DNA of 64,000 nucleotides from Mucilaginibacter robiniae (lineage in GTDB: Bacteria > Bacteroidota > Bacteroidia > Sphingobacteriales > Sphingobacteriaceae). Both the position numbers and the translations under genes were made by a program. Positions 46,138-55,199 of the stretch are shown here, in pieces. Under the pieces are notes generated by a model. That model was not told where the DNA came from. It saw nothing but the letters and a program-made list of their open reading frames with translations, and searched no databases. Position 1 is the first letter of the stretch; each line of letters begins with the position of its first letter. The stretch lies in contig NZ_CP051682.1 of NCBI RefSeq assembly GCF_012849215.1, positions 1,178,001 through 1,242,000 on the forward strand. Reading direction: 5' to 3'.

Positions 46138-46836
46138 ATGAAAACATTTGCCGATAATGTTATTAACTTTAATCAACATCTGGTATTTACCGGTGGGCAG
46201 TTGCCATCTGGTATTCGCATATTAAATCCTTTTCAGGAATCAGCACAAGCTTTGTCGATTGCCGAACGGTTTTACCACCAGTATTATCAGGATACTAATA
46301 AACGGCATATCATTATGGGCATTAATCCTGGTCGGTTTGGTGGAGGCCTTACAGGTATTCCTTTTACCGATCCGAAACGTTTGGAAAAAGAATGTGGTAT
46401 TCATTATGAAGGTAAATCAGCACATGAACTCTCTTCCGTTTTTGTGTATGATGTTATTAACGCCTATGGCGGCGTAAAAGCTTTTTATGAAAAGTTTTAC
46501 ATCAGTTCGGTTTGCCCGCTTGGCTTTACTACACTTGATGCTAAAGGCAAAGAAAAAAACTATAATTATTATGATAGTAAAGAACTTACTCAGGCTGCCT
46601 ACCCTTTTATTGTGGAGAGTATGCAAAAGCAAATTGACTTAGGTGTTTATACTGATATAGCATTTTGCTTTGGTAATGGTAAAAACGATTTTTTTTTACG
46701 CAAGCTCAATGCCGAGCATCACTTCTTCAAACGCATTATTGCCCTGGAACATCCTAGATTTATTATGCAGTATAAATTATCCACTAAACAGTTTTACATT
46801 GATAAATACCTAGATGCTTTCAGGTCTGTTTTATAA
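46138..46836 (+). CDS. SMUG2 family uracil-DNA glycosylase-like protein
   Basis: A 232-aa member of the SMUG2/DUF4918 branch of the uracil-DNA glycosylase superfamily. The active-site region is IIMGINPGRFGGGLTGIPFT (motif 1, GINPG type), and a late motif is LEHPRFIMQYK (histidine-containing motif 2). It would remove damaged uracil bases from DNA in the cytoplasm. It comes right after the pdh terminator and appears to be its own transcript. Confidence 0.85.
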   Translation: MKTFADNVINFNQHLVFTGGQLPSGIRILNPFQESAQALSIAERFYHQYYQDTNKRHIIMGINPGRFGGGLTGIPFTDPKRLEKECGIHYEGKSAHELSSVFVYDVINAYGGVKAFYEKFYISSVCPLGFTTLDAKGKEKNYNYYDSKELTQAAYPFIVESMQKQIDLGVYTDIAFCFGNGKNDFFLRKLNAEHHFFKRIIALEHPRFIMQYKLSTKQFYIDKYLDAFRSVL

Positions 46837-46919
46837 AAACAATACTGTTTATAATAAACTATTAAACCAACCGTTATCCATAAAGTACATAGACCACGGC
46901 TGGTTTAATGTGTACTTAA

Positions 46920-48854
46920 TTAATCATTTGCAGCCAATCCATTACTTCTGCTAAGTAGTTTGGCGCTCTCAGCCAGTTTCACTAATTCTGCCCGGTAGCC
47001 TTCCGCATCTTCGCCTTTAGCAGCTTTGGCTATTGTGATAGCTTGATTGTAGCTGGCATTTTGCTTATAATCTGAGTTACGCAGCATCATGCCGAATTCG
47101 GCTACGGCAGCGGCAAACCGGAAATCGGATGATGCTTTATTAAAATCAATCGGTTTATCAGCTATGGTAACCTGGCTCAATTTACTAACCGATGAATTTG
47201 GTTCTTTATACCGGAATTTAACAGTCATCATTTCATCAGAAGCTATGTAATTGATTAGTGCTTTAGGCTTTTGATATTTTAACGGATCAACCGTAAACTT
47301 ATCTTTTATACCTACCGGGATAATTTCATAAAATGCTGTAACAGTATGTCCGGCTCCCATATCCCCAGCATCTTTCTGGTCATTGTTAAAATCTTCCTTG
47401 TTCAAAATGCGGTTTTCATAACCGATTAGTCGGTAAGCTTGTACATGTGCAGGATTAAACTCAATTTGTAGTTTTACATCTTTAGCTACCGTAAACAAGG
47501 TACCACCAAATTCGCTCACCAAAGTTTTACGAGCCTCAGTAATGTTGTCGATGTAAGCATAATTTCCATTGCCTTTGTCGGCCAGTGTTTCCATTTTGCT
47601 ATCCTTGTAATTCCCCATCCCAAACCCTAATGCAGACAAAAATATACCGCTGTTCCGTTCCTGTTAAATCAAATGTTCCATATCCTGATCGGATGAGGCC
47701 CCTACATTAAAGTCACCATCAGTAGCCAATATCACGCGATTATTACCATTTTTCATGAAGTTTTCCTTAGCTACACGGTAAGCCAGTTTGATGCCCTCCC
47801 CTCCTGCAGTTGAACCACCTGCACTTAATCGGTCGATAGCATCTTTAATCGTAGTTTTTTGGCTGCCAGATGTAGATGGCAATACTAAGCCAGCCTGACC
47901 GGCATATACCACTATGGCAACCTTATCTTGCGGACGTAGCTGATCTACGAGCAATTTCATAGACGATTGAACTAGTGGTAATTTATTAGGCATGATCATG
48001 GAGCCTGAAACATCAACCAGAAAGACCAGGTTAGAGGCCGGCAGCTTATGATTATTTACCGCCTTAGCTTTTAAGCCAATACGTACTAATTGGTGTTCTG
48101 GGTTCCAAGGTGCTGTAGATAATTCAGTATGAATAGCTACCGGGCTGCCATCCGTAGGTGTGAGCAAGTTGTAACCGAAATAGTTAATCATTTCCTCAAT
48201 ACGCACCGCATCTTTAGGCGGCAACTGACCGTTGTTGATAAACCGGCGCACATTACTGTATGAGGCCGCATCCACATCAACAGAAAACGTACTGAGCGGA
48301 TTCTCTTTCGGGTTTTGGAAACCGTTCTCAGTAATACCTTTGTACGATTCGGTATTTTGTACTGGCTGAGGGTATATTGAACCAGGGTAAACTTTATTTA
48401 CCATTAAACCAGCTGCTCTACCTTGTATTATTCTACTTACCGGAGCATTACCCACCACCTCGTTAAGCGGAGCAGCCTGTACCTGAGTTGCACTACCTAT
48501 TATGCTGGTTTTCTGTTGCGTACTGTAACCTACTACAACTACATCATGTAGTATAGCACTTGACGCTTGTAGATACACATCAACTTTACCTTTATTTTTT
48601 ACATCTATAGTTTGTGATTTGTAACCAATAAAGCTAAAGGTTAGCTTATCATACGAATTCATAATATTAATAGCATAGTGTCCTTTGCTATCTGTCTGGA
48701 TAGAAGTTTTTGTACCCTTAATCTGTACAATTACGCCAGGTAAAGGTTGTTTACTTTGATTGTCATATACCATACCGGTAATCATTCGGCTGCTATCAGC
48801 CCTAACGCTTGTTAGGCTAATAAGCATTAATAGTACTAGTGCAAGCTTTTTCAT
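46920..48854 (-). pseudogene. VWA (YfbK-type) surface protein gene, broken by an in-frame stop
   Basis: Read as one frame this encodes a 644-codon protein interrupted by a TAA at 47664-47666. Order: signal peptide (LALVLLMLISLTSVRA), CarboxypepD_reg-like domain (ITGMVYDNQSKQPLPGVIV), a SusC-plug-like segment at about 105-150, the YfbK-type N-domain (NPLSTFSVDVDAASYSNV), the VWA domain with MIDAS DVSGSM and ATDGDFN, and a C-terminal DUF3520-like part. The codon after EHLI is TAA and the frame continues QERNSGIFLSALGFGMGNY without shift, so one base change would explain it. The upstream product would be 396 aa and lose the end of the VWA fold. Confidence 0.85.
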
Positions 48855-48940
48855 GGCTGTTTTTATTTGTTTTTGTAATAAGGATGTAACCGCATGCCTA
48901 TTTCCATAAACCATTTAAAAAAATTATTTTACCTCCGTTA

Positions 48941-49510
48941 ATGAAGTTGTTCAGCAAACGTAAGCAGCCAGATCAGGCAGGTGATGCAGACCTGTTGCAG
49001 CAGTATCGCCAAAGTGGTGATTTAGCTGTATTAGGACGTTTGTATGAGCAATATATGCCCTTGGTATATGGTGTTTGCTTAAAGTATTTGCAGGATGAAG
49101 AGCAGAGTAAAGATGCCGTTATGCAGATATTTGAAGAATTAGTTATAAAAGTTACCCGGCATGAAATAAAAGAGTTCAGACCCTGGTTGTATGTATTAAG
49201 CCGTAATTACTGCCTAATGCAATTACGTACCAACAAAAAAATGGAAACCTTAAGCTTAGAAGAAGTTATGGAATCTCCATTTGTTCTGCATCCTGATGAT
49301 AATGATGAGCATAAAATAAATCAACTGGAAGATTGCTTGAAGAAACTAACGCCTGCACAACAGCAAAGCATCCAAATATTTTACTTGCAGGAAAAATCTT
49401 ATAAAGAAGTAGCAGAACATACCGGATATAGCTTGAATGAAGTTAAAAGCTATATCCAAAACGGAAAACGAAATCTGAAAATTTGCCTGGAAAATAATCG
49501 TGAGCGCTAA
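48941..49510 (+). CDS. ECF-type sigma-70 family RNA polymerase sigma factor
   Basis: A 189-aa sigma factor. Region 2 is visible (LGRLYEQYMPLVYGVCLKYL, DEEQSKDAVMQIFEELV) and region 4 as LTPAQQQSIQIFYLQEKSYKEVAEHTGYSLNEV. It overlaps the next gene by 11 nt, so is translated with its probable anti-sigma partner. It diverges from the broken VWA gene across 86 nt, which may hold promoters it controls. Trigger unknown. Confidence 0.92.
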   Translation: MKLFSKRKQPDQAGDADLLQQYRQSGDLAVLGRLYEQYMPLVYGVCLKYLQDEEQSKDAVMQIFEELVIKVTRHEIKEFRPWLYVLSRNYCLMQLRTNKKMETLSLEEVMESPFVLHPDDNDEHKINQLEDCLKKLTPAQQQSIQIFYLQEKSYKEVAEHTGYSLNEVKSYIQNGKRNLKICLENNRER

Positions 49511-50792
49511 AAAGACTGACATATCGCAAATCAGGAAGTATCTGAACGGAGAACTGGATGCCCATGCTATGCACAAGCTGGAGAAACAGGCATTAAATGA
49601 TCCGTTTTTGATGGATGCTTTGGAAGGATATGAGCAGAACGATAACAATCAGCAACAGCATTTAACAGACTTATACAACCGTTTGCAACAGCGCGTACAA
49701 CCTGCCAAACAGCGTTTATTATGGCCTCGCTTAGCTGCGGCTGCTTCGATAATTTTATTTATAGCTGTGGGTTGCTGGTGGTTGCTTCATCAAACTTCAA
49801 CTACCCGAATAACTTTACCCTCAACTGGCAGTATGGTACATATTCCTATACCGTCATCTAATGTGGATTCAACTGTTACTAAAAGCAAACAACAGCCCAC
49901 CTTAACTGATGCGGATGTATCATTACCAACCTCAAATAATATTGCACAACTAAACCGCAGATACAGCCGGCAAACCTTTGCTAAACCAAGGCAATCTCCT
50001 TTATTGACTCATGATGTTCTTCTTGAGCAACCAGTTGCCACTGATAGTAGCATTAAAGGCAATCTGCTTAATGAAGTGGCGGTAATTGGATACTCTACAC
50101 AAAAGAAAACCAGCATAACAGGTAGTATAGCTCAAGTACAGGCACAACAGTTGGATGAACCTGTTGGTAATGCACCAGTAAGCCGGATAGCTGGTGTAAA
50201 TATTTTGAACAGTAAACTTTATAGAACAGACACCACAAAAATTAAAACCATTACAGGTAAAGTAACCGACGAAAGCGGAAGCCCACTACCTGGTGTCGTG
50301 GTAAAAGTGGAAGGAGTCAATACTAATGTAACTACCAATGCTGATGGTAACTTCTCGATAAAAGCACAAAAAAATGATCAGTTAAACATAGCCTACTTAG
50401 GATTTGAGCCGATACAGCTTAAGGTTAAAGACCAGAATAATCTTCAGGTAACACTTAAGCCAACTCACATGTCCTTATCTGAAGTGGCAGTAACGGGTTA
50501 TGGTACCTCATCCAATATAATTACAAAAGCACATCCTGTTACCGGCTGGAAGAGTTTTAAACAATACTTAGCTAATCAGGCTCATGTAACAGATAGTAGT
50601 ACCGGCAAAGTACGTGTGAGCTTTATGGTTAATGCCGATAATAGTTTAACGGATTTCATTATCATCAAAAGTCTCAGCCAAGAAGCTGATCAGGAAGCTA
50701 TCCGGCTTATTAAAGAAGGACCAAGCTGGTTACATAATCTAAATGACCAGCCTGAAAAGGTAACGCTCACTATCCGTTTTACACACGAGTAA
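49500..50792 (+). CDS. putative membrane anti-sigma factor with CarboxypepD_reg-like and TonB-like C-terminal domains
   Basis: A 430-aa protein starting at a GTG (49500). The N-terminal 60 residues (ISQIRKYLNGELDAHAMHK, LNDPFLMDALEGYEQ) are the Bacteroidota anti-sigma-like cytosolic domain. A membrane helix follows at about 75-96 (LAAAASIILFIAVGCWWLLH). Outside lie a SusC-plug-like segment (about 190-235), a CarboxypepD_reg-like domain (ITGKVTDESGSPLPGVVV, about 252-325) and a C-terminal domain like TonB energy-transducer tails (VRVSFMVNADNSLTDFIII). Overlap with the sigma gene supports a regulatory pair. Function of the outer part is inferred. Confidence 0.75.
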   Translation: MSAKKTDISQIRKYLNGELDAHAMHKLEKQALNDPFLMDALEGYEQNDNNQQQHLTDLYNRLQQRVQPAKQRLLWPRLAAAASIILFIAVGCWWLLHQTSTTRITLPSTGSMVHIPIPSSNVDSTVTKSKQQPTLTDADVSLPTSNNIAQLNRRYSRQTFAKPRQSPLLTHDVLLEQPVATDSSIKGNLLNEVAVIGYSTQKKTSITGSIAQVQAQQLDEPVGNAPVSRIAGVNILNSKLYRTDTTKIKTITGKVTDESGSPLPGVVVKVEGVNTNVTTNADGNFSIKAQKNDQLNIAYLGFEPIQLKVKDQNNLQVTLKPTHMSLSEVAVTGYGTSSNIITKAHPVTGWKSFKQYLANQAHVTDSSTGKVRVSFMVNADNSLTDFIIIKSLSQEADQEAIRLIKEGPSWLHNLNDQPEKVTLTIRFTHE

Positions 50793-50848
50793 TCTATCTT
50801 ACTGCGATTGAATTATTTGCTACATTTAAACATTTGCATTTGCTCATC

Positions 50849-52627
50849 ATGAAAAAAACATTTCTGCTATTCAGTATGGTCGGCTTGTTGGCTGCCTGTA
50901 AACCCTCTGGCTCTGATACATCATCCGGCAGCAACAAAGATTTCAATAAGTTGCTGGATAATTATTTTGAAGATGGTTTAAAATTGTTCCCCCTTAACGC
51001 TACAGCTATTGGCGATAACCGGTACAACGATTTATTACCTAATGATGGCTCCCAGCAGTTTATCAACCAGACTAAGAATTATTACAAAACTTATCTGAAC
51101 AAACTTCATCGGTTTAAACGTGAAGATTTAAACGAGGAAGATCAATTATCGTACGACATTCTGGATTACCAAGCCGGCATACAGTTACAAAGCTATAACT
51201 ACCATTTTGAGTACATGCCATTTAACCAGTTCAATGCCTTACCCCTAACTATGGGGCAGTTTGGTTCGGGTACAGGTACACAGCCATTCAAAACAGTAAA
51301 AGATTATGAAGACTGGCTAAAAAGATTGAATAATTTTGCAACATGGGCTGATACGGCTATAGTTAACTTCAACAAAGGTGTTAAAGCTGGTGTGGTATTA
51401 CCTAAAGTATTGGTCGTAAAAATGATTCCGCAAATGGAAGCTATGGTTGTTACCGATCCAAGCAAAAGCTTGTTTTATGGCCCAATTACTCATTTGCCGC
51501 AAAACTTTTCCGCAGCTGACAAGCAAAAATTAACAGATGAGTATAAAAAGGCTATCATGACGGTAGCTGTACCTACTTACCAAAAGCTGGGTACCTATTT
51601 AAAAACGCAGTATTTACCTCATGCTCGCAGCACTACCGGCTATTCAGCTATGCCAGGTGGTATGGCTATTTACACCTACCTGGTAAAGCAGCAGACCACT
51701 ACCAATAAAACGCCTGATGAAATTTATCAGTTGGGATTAAGTGAGGTAGCACGCATTCGGGGCAAAATGGATAGCATTAAAAATAAAGTAGGTTTTAAGG
51801 GCGACTTAGTAGCTTTTTTCAAATACATGAACACCGACCCTAAATTTACACCTTATAAAACACCACAGGATGTGCTGAATGCCTTTGAGAACATCCACCA
51901 GCGTATGGAGCCTAACTTGAAAAAGATGTTTAGCCATGTGCCTAAAACCAAGTTTGAAATCAGGCAAACGGAAGCATTCCGTGCAGCATCAGCCAGCATA
52001 GAATACTATCCAGGCACTGCCGATGGTAGCCGGCCAGGCATATTCTATGTACCTATTTTGGATGCTACTAAGTACAATACCACTTCGGGTATGGAATCTA
52101 CGTTCTTGCATGAAGCCGTTCCTGGTCACCATTACCAAATTTCTTTAACGCAAGAAAATAATACATTACCTAAGTTCCGTCGTTTTGGTGTTGATAATGC
52201 TTATGTAGAAGGCTGGGCCTTATATTGCGAATCGTTGGGTAAAGAATTAGGTTTGTTTCAAGATCCTTACCAGCACATGGGGGCATTAGGCGATGAAATA
52301 CACCGCGCTATCCGTTTAGTAGTAGATGTAGGCATGCACAGCAAAGGCATGACACGCGAACAAGCCATCAGATATATGATGACTAATGAACCCGTTAGCC
52401 AAGAGAGTGCAGTGGCCGAGACTGAACGCTATATGGCGATACCTGGCCAAGCATTGGGTTACAAAATTGGTGCGTTGAAAATACGCGAGCTACGTAGTAA
52501 AGCCCAAAAAGCTTTAGGTGGCAAATTTGATTTAGCCGAGTTTCATAATCAAATACTTAAAGATGGCTCTATGCCGCTGGCCGTATTGGATAGCAAAATA
52601 GACAACTGGATTGCCAGTCAGAAATAA
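50849..52627 (+). CDS. DUF885 family metallopeptidase-like lipoprotein
   Basis: A 592-aa lipoprotein from the ATG at 50849, with signal ending in lipobox LLAAC. The zinc-peptidase motif HEAVPGHHYQ (HExxxH variant of DUF885) is near residue 425, with a downstream glutamate in NAYVEGWALYCE. Family members include probable oligopeptidases and carboxypeptidases. It would face the periplasm. It stands alone, 56 nt after the anti-sigma gene. Confidence 0.88.
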   Translation: MKKTFLLFSMVGLLAACKPSGSDTSSGSNKDFNKLLDNYFEDGLKLFPLNATAIGDNRYNDLLPNDGSQQFINQTKNYYKTYLNKLHRFKREDLNEEDQLSYDILDYQAGIQLQSYNYHFEYMPFNQFNALPLTMGQFGSGTGTQPFKTVKDYEDWLKRLNNFATWADTAIVNFNKGVKAGVVLPKVLVVKMIPQMEAMVVTDPSKSLFYGPITHLPQNFSAADKQKLTDEYKKAIMTVAVPTYQKLGTYLKTQYLPHARSTTGYSAMPGGMAIYTYLVKQQTTTNKTPDEIYQLGLSEVARIRGKMDSIKNKVGFKGDLVAFFKYMNTDPKFTPYKTPQDVLNAFENIHQRMEPNLKKMFSHVPKTKFEIRQTEAFRAASASIEYYPGTADGSRPGIFYVPILDATKYNTTSGMESTFLHEAVPGHHYQISLTQENNTLPKFRRFGVDNAYVEGWALYCESLGKELGLFQDPYQHMGALGDEIHRAIRLVVDVGMHSKGMTREQAIRYMMTNEPVSQESAVAETERYMAIPGQALGYKIGALKIRELRSKAQKALGGKFDLAEFHNQILKDGSMPLAVLDSKIDNWIASQK

Positions 52628-52640
52628 TTAACTTACTATC

Positions 52641-52679
52641 AAACAAGAAAGGCATCCTATTGAGATGCCTTTCTTGTTT
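52641..52679. terminator. bidirectional terminator between the DUF885 and DUF4197 genes
   Basis: A perfect 16-bp stem (52641-52656 with 52664-52679) with a 7-base loop between convergent genes. Confidence 0.92.
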
Positions 52680-52685
52680 GATACA

Positions 52686-53432
52686 TTATCTTGTTTTCTG
52701 TTGTACAAAACCAAATACTTTTTGCAGCAATGGTGTAGAACGGAAAGATATACTAGACCTAATATTCAATTCTTCTTGAGCAATACGGTAAAACAAGCCA
52801 TCAATAGCTTTCTGAGTAACATAATCGTCCAGATCAGGATTGATTTTATTGAAAGTAAGCGGAATTTTGTTGTACTGTGTAGCCAATTGGCTGTAATAAT
52901 GGGTTGCACCTACATTAGCTAAACTAGTATGTACTACTGGCTTAAATTGGTCAGTTAATTGGTTTGTAGTAGTGCGTTTAAAATATTGAGTGGCTGCATC
53001 TTGGTTACTACTCAACAAAATGGTGGTTATATCCTGTACCGTCATCTGTTTTATGGCGGCTACAAAAATGGGCTTAGCTTTACCAGCGGCATCTTCAGCA
53101 GCCCGGTTTAAAGATAGAATAACGTTATCACACAGTTTATTTAACCCTAACTTACGTAAAGTACGCTCAGCCTTTTGTGCCTCGGGTGGAAACAAGAGTT
53201 TGATAGCAGCATTGCCAAAAAAACCATTTAATGCCGATAGCTGACTGGTACTTTTATCAGTTCCTTGTTCCAGCGCCTGCTTTAGGCCACTCACCATTTC
53301 TAAAGTAGATGGCGTACTTTGCAATGGAACAAAAGTAGCAGCTTCGTTAATCAGCCTTGCAGGTTTACTGCTAAAGCTGGTAACTGATATCCATACAGGT
53401 AATAAAGTGGCTAATACAGTTAATCTTTTCAT
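52686..53432 (-). CDS. DUF4197 domain protein, secreted
   Basis: A 248-aa protein with an N-terminal signal-like segment (LTVLATLLPVWISVTSFSS) and the DUF4197 domain: GLKQALEQGTDKST, FFGNAAIKLLFPPEAQK, a helical middle and CRC-like end VTQKAIDGLFYRIAQEE. Function unknown. Last gene in a run of minus-strand genes, 32 nt after the phosphate transporter. Confidence 0.9.
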   Translation of the reverse strand: MKRLTVLATLLPVWISVTSFSSKPARLINEAATFVPLQSTPSTLEMVSGLKQALEQGTDKSTSQLSALNGFFGNAAIKLLFPPEAQKAERTLRKLGLNKLCDNVILSLNRAAEDAAGKAKPIFVAAIKQMTVQDITTILLSSNQDAATQYFKRTTTNQLTDQFKPVVHTSLANVGATHYYSQLATQYNKIPLTFNKINPDLDDYVTQKAIDGLFYRIAQEELNIRSSISFRSTPLLQKVFGFVQQKTR

Positions 53433-53464
53433 GCGTTTATTGTACGCAGGATATGATTAATGAC

Positions 53465-54475
53465 TTACTGTGTAAAATGGATGATAGTAAATACCAAAGC
53501 AGCTACTAAGGCTGATATAGGAATGGTAATCACCCATGCCCAAAGCAAATTGATAGTCACGCCCCAACGCACAGCTGATACCCGCTTAGTTAAGCCTACA
53601 CCGATGATAGAACCGGTAATGGTATGAGTAGTAGAAACCGGAATACCTAAACGCTCAGTAACAAATAAGGTGATGGCACCAGCTGTTTCAGCACTTACGC
53701 CTTCTAGTGGGGTTACCTTAGTAATTTTGCTACCCATGGTTTTTACGATTTTCCAACCGCCAGACATGGTACCTAGAGCGATAGCACTGTAACAAGCCAA
53801 TGGGATCCACTCAGGCATCTTAGCATCTGGAGGTATCACTTTTGAAGCAATTAGAGCTACGTAAATAATACCCATTACTTTCTGAGCATCGTTACCACCA
53901 TGTGCAAAGCTTAACGCACCTGATGAAACAAGTTGCGCACTTTTAAACCATCGCTCAGCTGATGCAGGTCTTGAATTTTTAAAAATGTGCAGAATGATAA
54001 TAGTAATTACATAAGCAATGAACAAACCAATAAATGGTGCCAGAAAAATGTACGCAGCTATAGTAAATATAGAATGCGTATCTACCGCGTTCCAGGCATT
54101 GGCTCCCAAGAATAAAGCATTTGTCATACCTGCACCAGCAAAACCACCAATTAGCGTATGTGATGAGCTAGATGGAATACCAAACCACCAAGTAATTAAG
54201 TTCCAAGTAATAGCGGCTACCAGCCCTGCCAAAATAACGTGCATGGTAATAAAATTTTCGTGCACAGTTTTAGCGATGGTGTTAGCTACTTTATGATCTT
54301 TAATTAAAAAGAAAGCCAAAAAGTTAAAAGCAGCTGCCCACAGCACGGCCTGAAAAGGTGTGAGTACTTTGGTAGATACAATGGTAGCAATAGAGTTGGC
54401 CGCATCGTGAAAACCATTAATAAAATCAAAAATGATGGCCAGCATCACAACAACAACAAGCAAACTAGTAACCAT
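53465..54475 (-). CDS. PiT family inorganic phosphate transporter
   Basis: A 336-aa low-affinity phosphate permease with about 10 membrane helices. The duplicated signature is seen as FDFINGFHDAANSIATIVST at the N-terminus and GVTVSTTHTIT-like GIPVSTTHTITGSIIG near the C-terminus; a central loop (SRPASAERWFKSAQ) splits the halves. It follows the DUF47 gene by 22 nt, the usual arrangement for a Pit system. Confidence 0.95.
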   Translation of the reverse strand: MVTSLLVVVVMLAIIFDFINGFHDAANSIATIVSTKVLTPFQAVLWAAAFNFLAFFLIKDHKVANTIAKTVHENFITMHVILAGLVAAITWNLITWWFGIPSSSSHTLIGGFAGAGMTNALFLGANAWNAVDTHSIFTIAAYIFLAPFIGLFIAYVITIIILHIFKNSRPASAERWFKSAQLVSSGALSFAHGGNDAQKVMGIIYVALIASKVIPPDAKMPEWIPLACYSAIALGTMSGGWKIVKTMGSKITKVTPLEGVSAETAGAITLFVTERLGIPVSTTHTITGSIIGVGLTKRVSAVRWGVTINLLWAWVITIPISALVAALVFTIIHFTQ

Positions 54476-54497
54476 GTGCAGGTGAGTATTAAAACAA

Positions 54498-55148
54498 TTA
54501 AGCGTTTTTAACTAATATAGACTCCATTACATTGGCGGCATCCTCGCACATATCAGTTGCTGTTTCCAGCGCTGCCAGTATTTCTTTGTACTTAATCAGT
54601 TTAAGTGCATCTTTCTCATACAAAAACAAGTCGGCTACAGCACGATCAAACACATAATCGGCTTGGTTTTCCACACTGTTTATACGAATGCACGAATCGG
54701 CAATATTGCGTACGTTTTTCAAGTCTTTCAACTCACGAACGGCTTTTTCCAAATCATTGCTACCTTGTAAAATCAGATCAGATAGTTTACAAATAGGTTC
54801 TGTATAATCCTCAATGTTATACAACAGCATACGGTTAGCTGAACCTTGTATGTAATCGGCTACATCATCAATTGCTGTAGCTAGAGCATGTATATCTTCA
54901 CGGTCAAATGGGGTAATAAAGTTTTTACCCAGCTCCAGGTAAATCTGGTGGGTTAACTCATCACCTTTATTTTCCAGTTTATCAATCTGTTTAAAAAGTT
55001 CTTGTCGTGTAGTTGAGCTTTTAGAGTTTACCGCCTCTACCAACACAGTAGCCATAGCTACAACGTTACTGGCAGCTTGCTCAAATAAGGGGAAGAATAC
55101 TTTTTTATCCTTAGGTACAAAGTACTGGAAAAAGCTGTTTAATGACAT
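54498..55148 (-). CDS. DUF47/PhoU-like regulator of the PiT transporter
   Basis: A 216-aa all-helical protein of the DUF47 (YkaA-like) family: FFPLFEQAASNVVAMATVL, KLENKGDELTHQIYLELGK and TPFDREDIHALATAIDDVAD. PhoU-like proteins of this type control the neighbouring phosphate transporter. It is cytoplasmic and translated ahead of the PiT gene. A minus-strand -7 box (TACCTTTG) lies at 55170-55177. Confidence 0.93.
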   Translation of the reverse strand: MSLNSFFQYFVPKDKKVFFPLFEQAASNVVAMATVLVEAVNSKSSTTRQELFKQIDKLENKGDELTHQIYLELGKNFITPFDREDIHALATAIDDVADYIQGSANRMLLYNIEDYTEPICKLSDLILQGSNDLEKAVRELKDLKNVRNIADSCIRINSVENQADYVFDRAVADLFLYEKDALKLIKYKEILAALETATDMCEDAANVMESILVKNA

Positions 55149-55169
55149 GCGTAAATCAAATAGTTGCTA

Positions 55170-55177
55170 CAAAGGTA
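55170..55177 (-). promoter_or_regulatory. -7 box for DUF47-PiT
   Basis: caaaggta on the plus strand reads TACCTTTG on the minus, 22 nt before the DUF47 start. It would allow transcription of the phosphate pair apart from the kinase gene. Confidence 0.4.
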
Positions 55178-55199
55178 CGTTTACAATGTTAAGTTAATG

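Noticed and set aside
47640..47666. Frameshift or programmed readthrough at the VWA stop
   Set aside because: The frame is the same on both sides so no shift is needed, and the context (TAA followed by C) is not a known strong readthrough signal.
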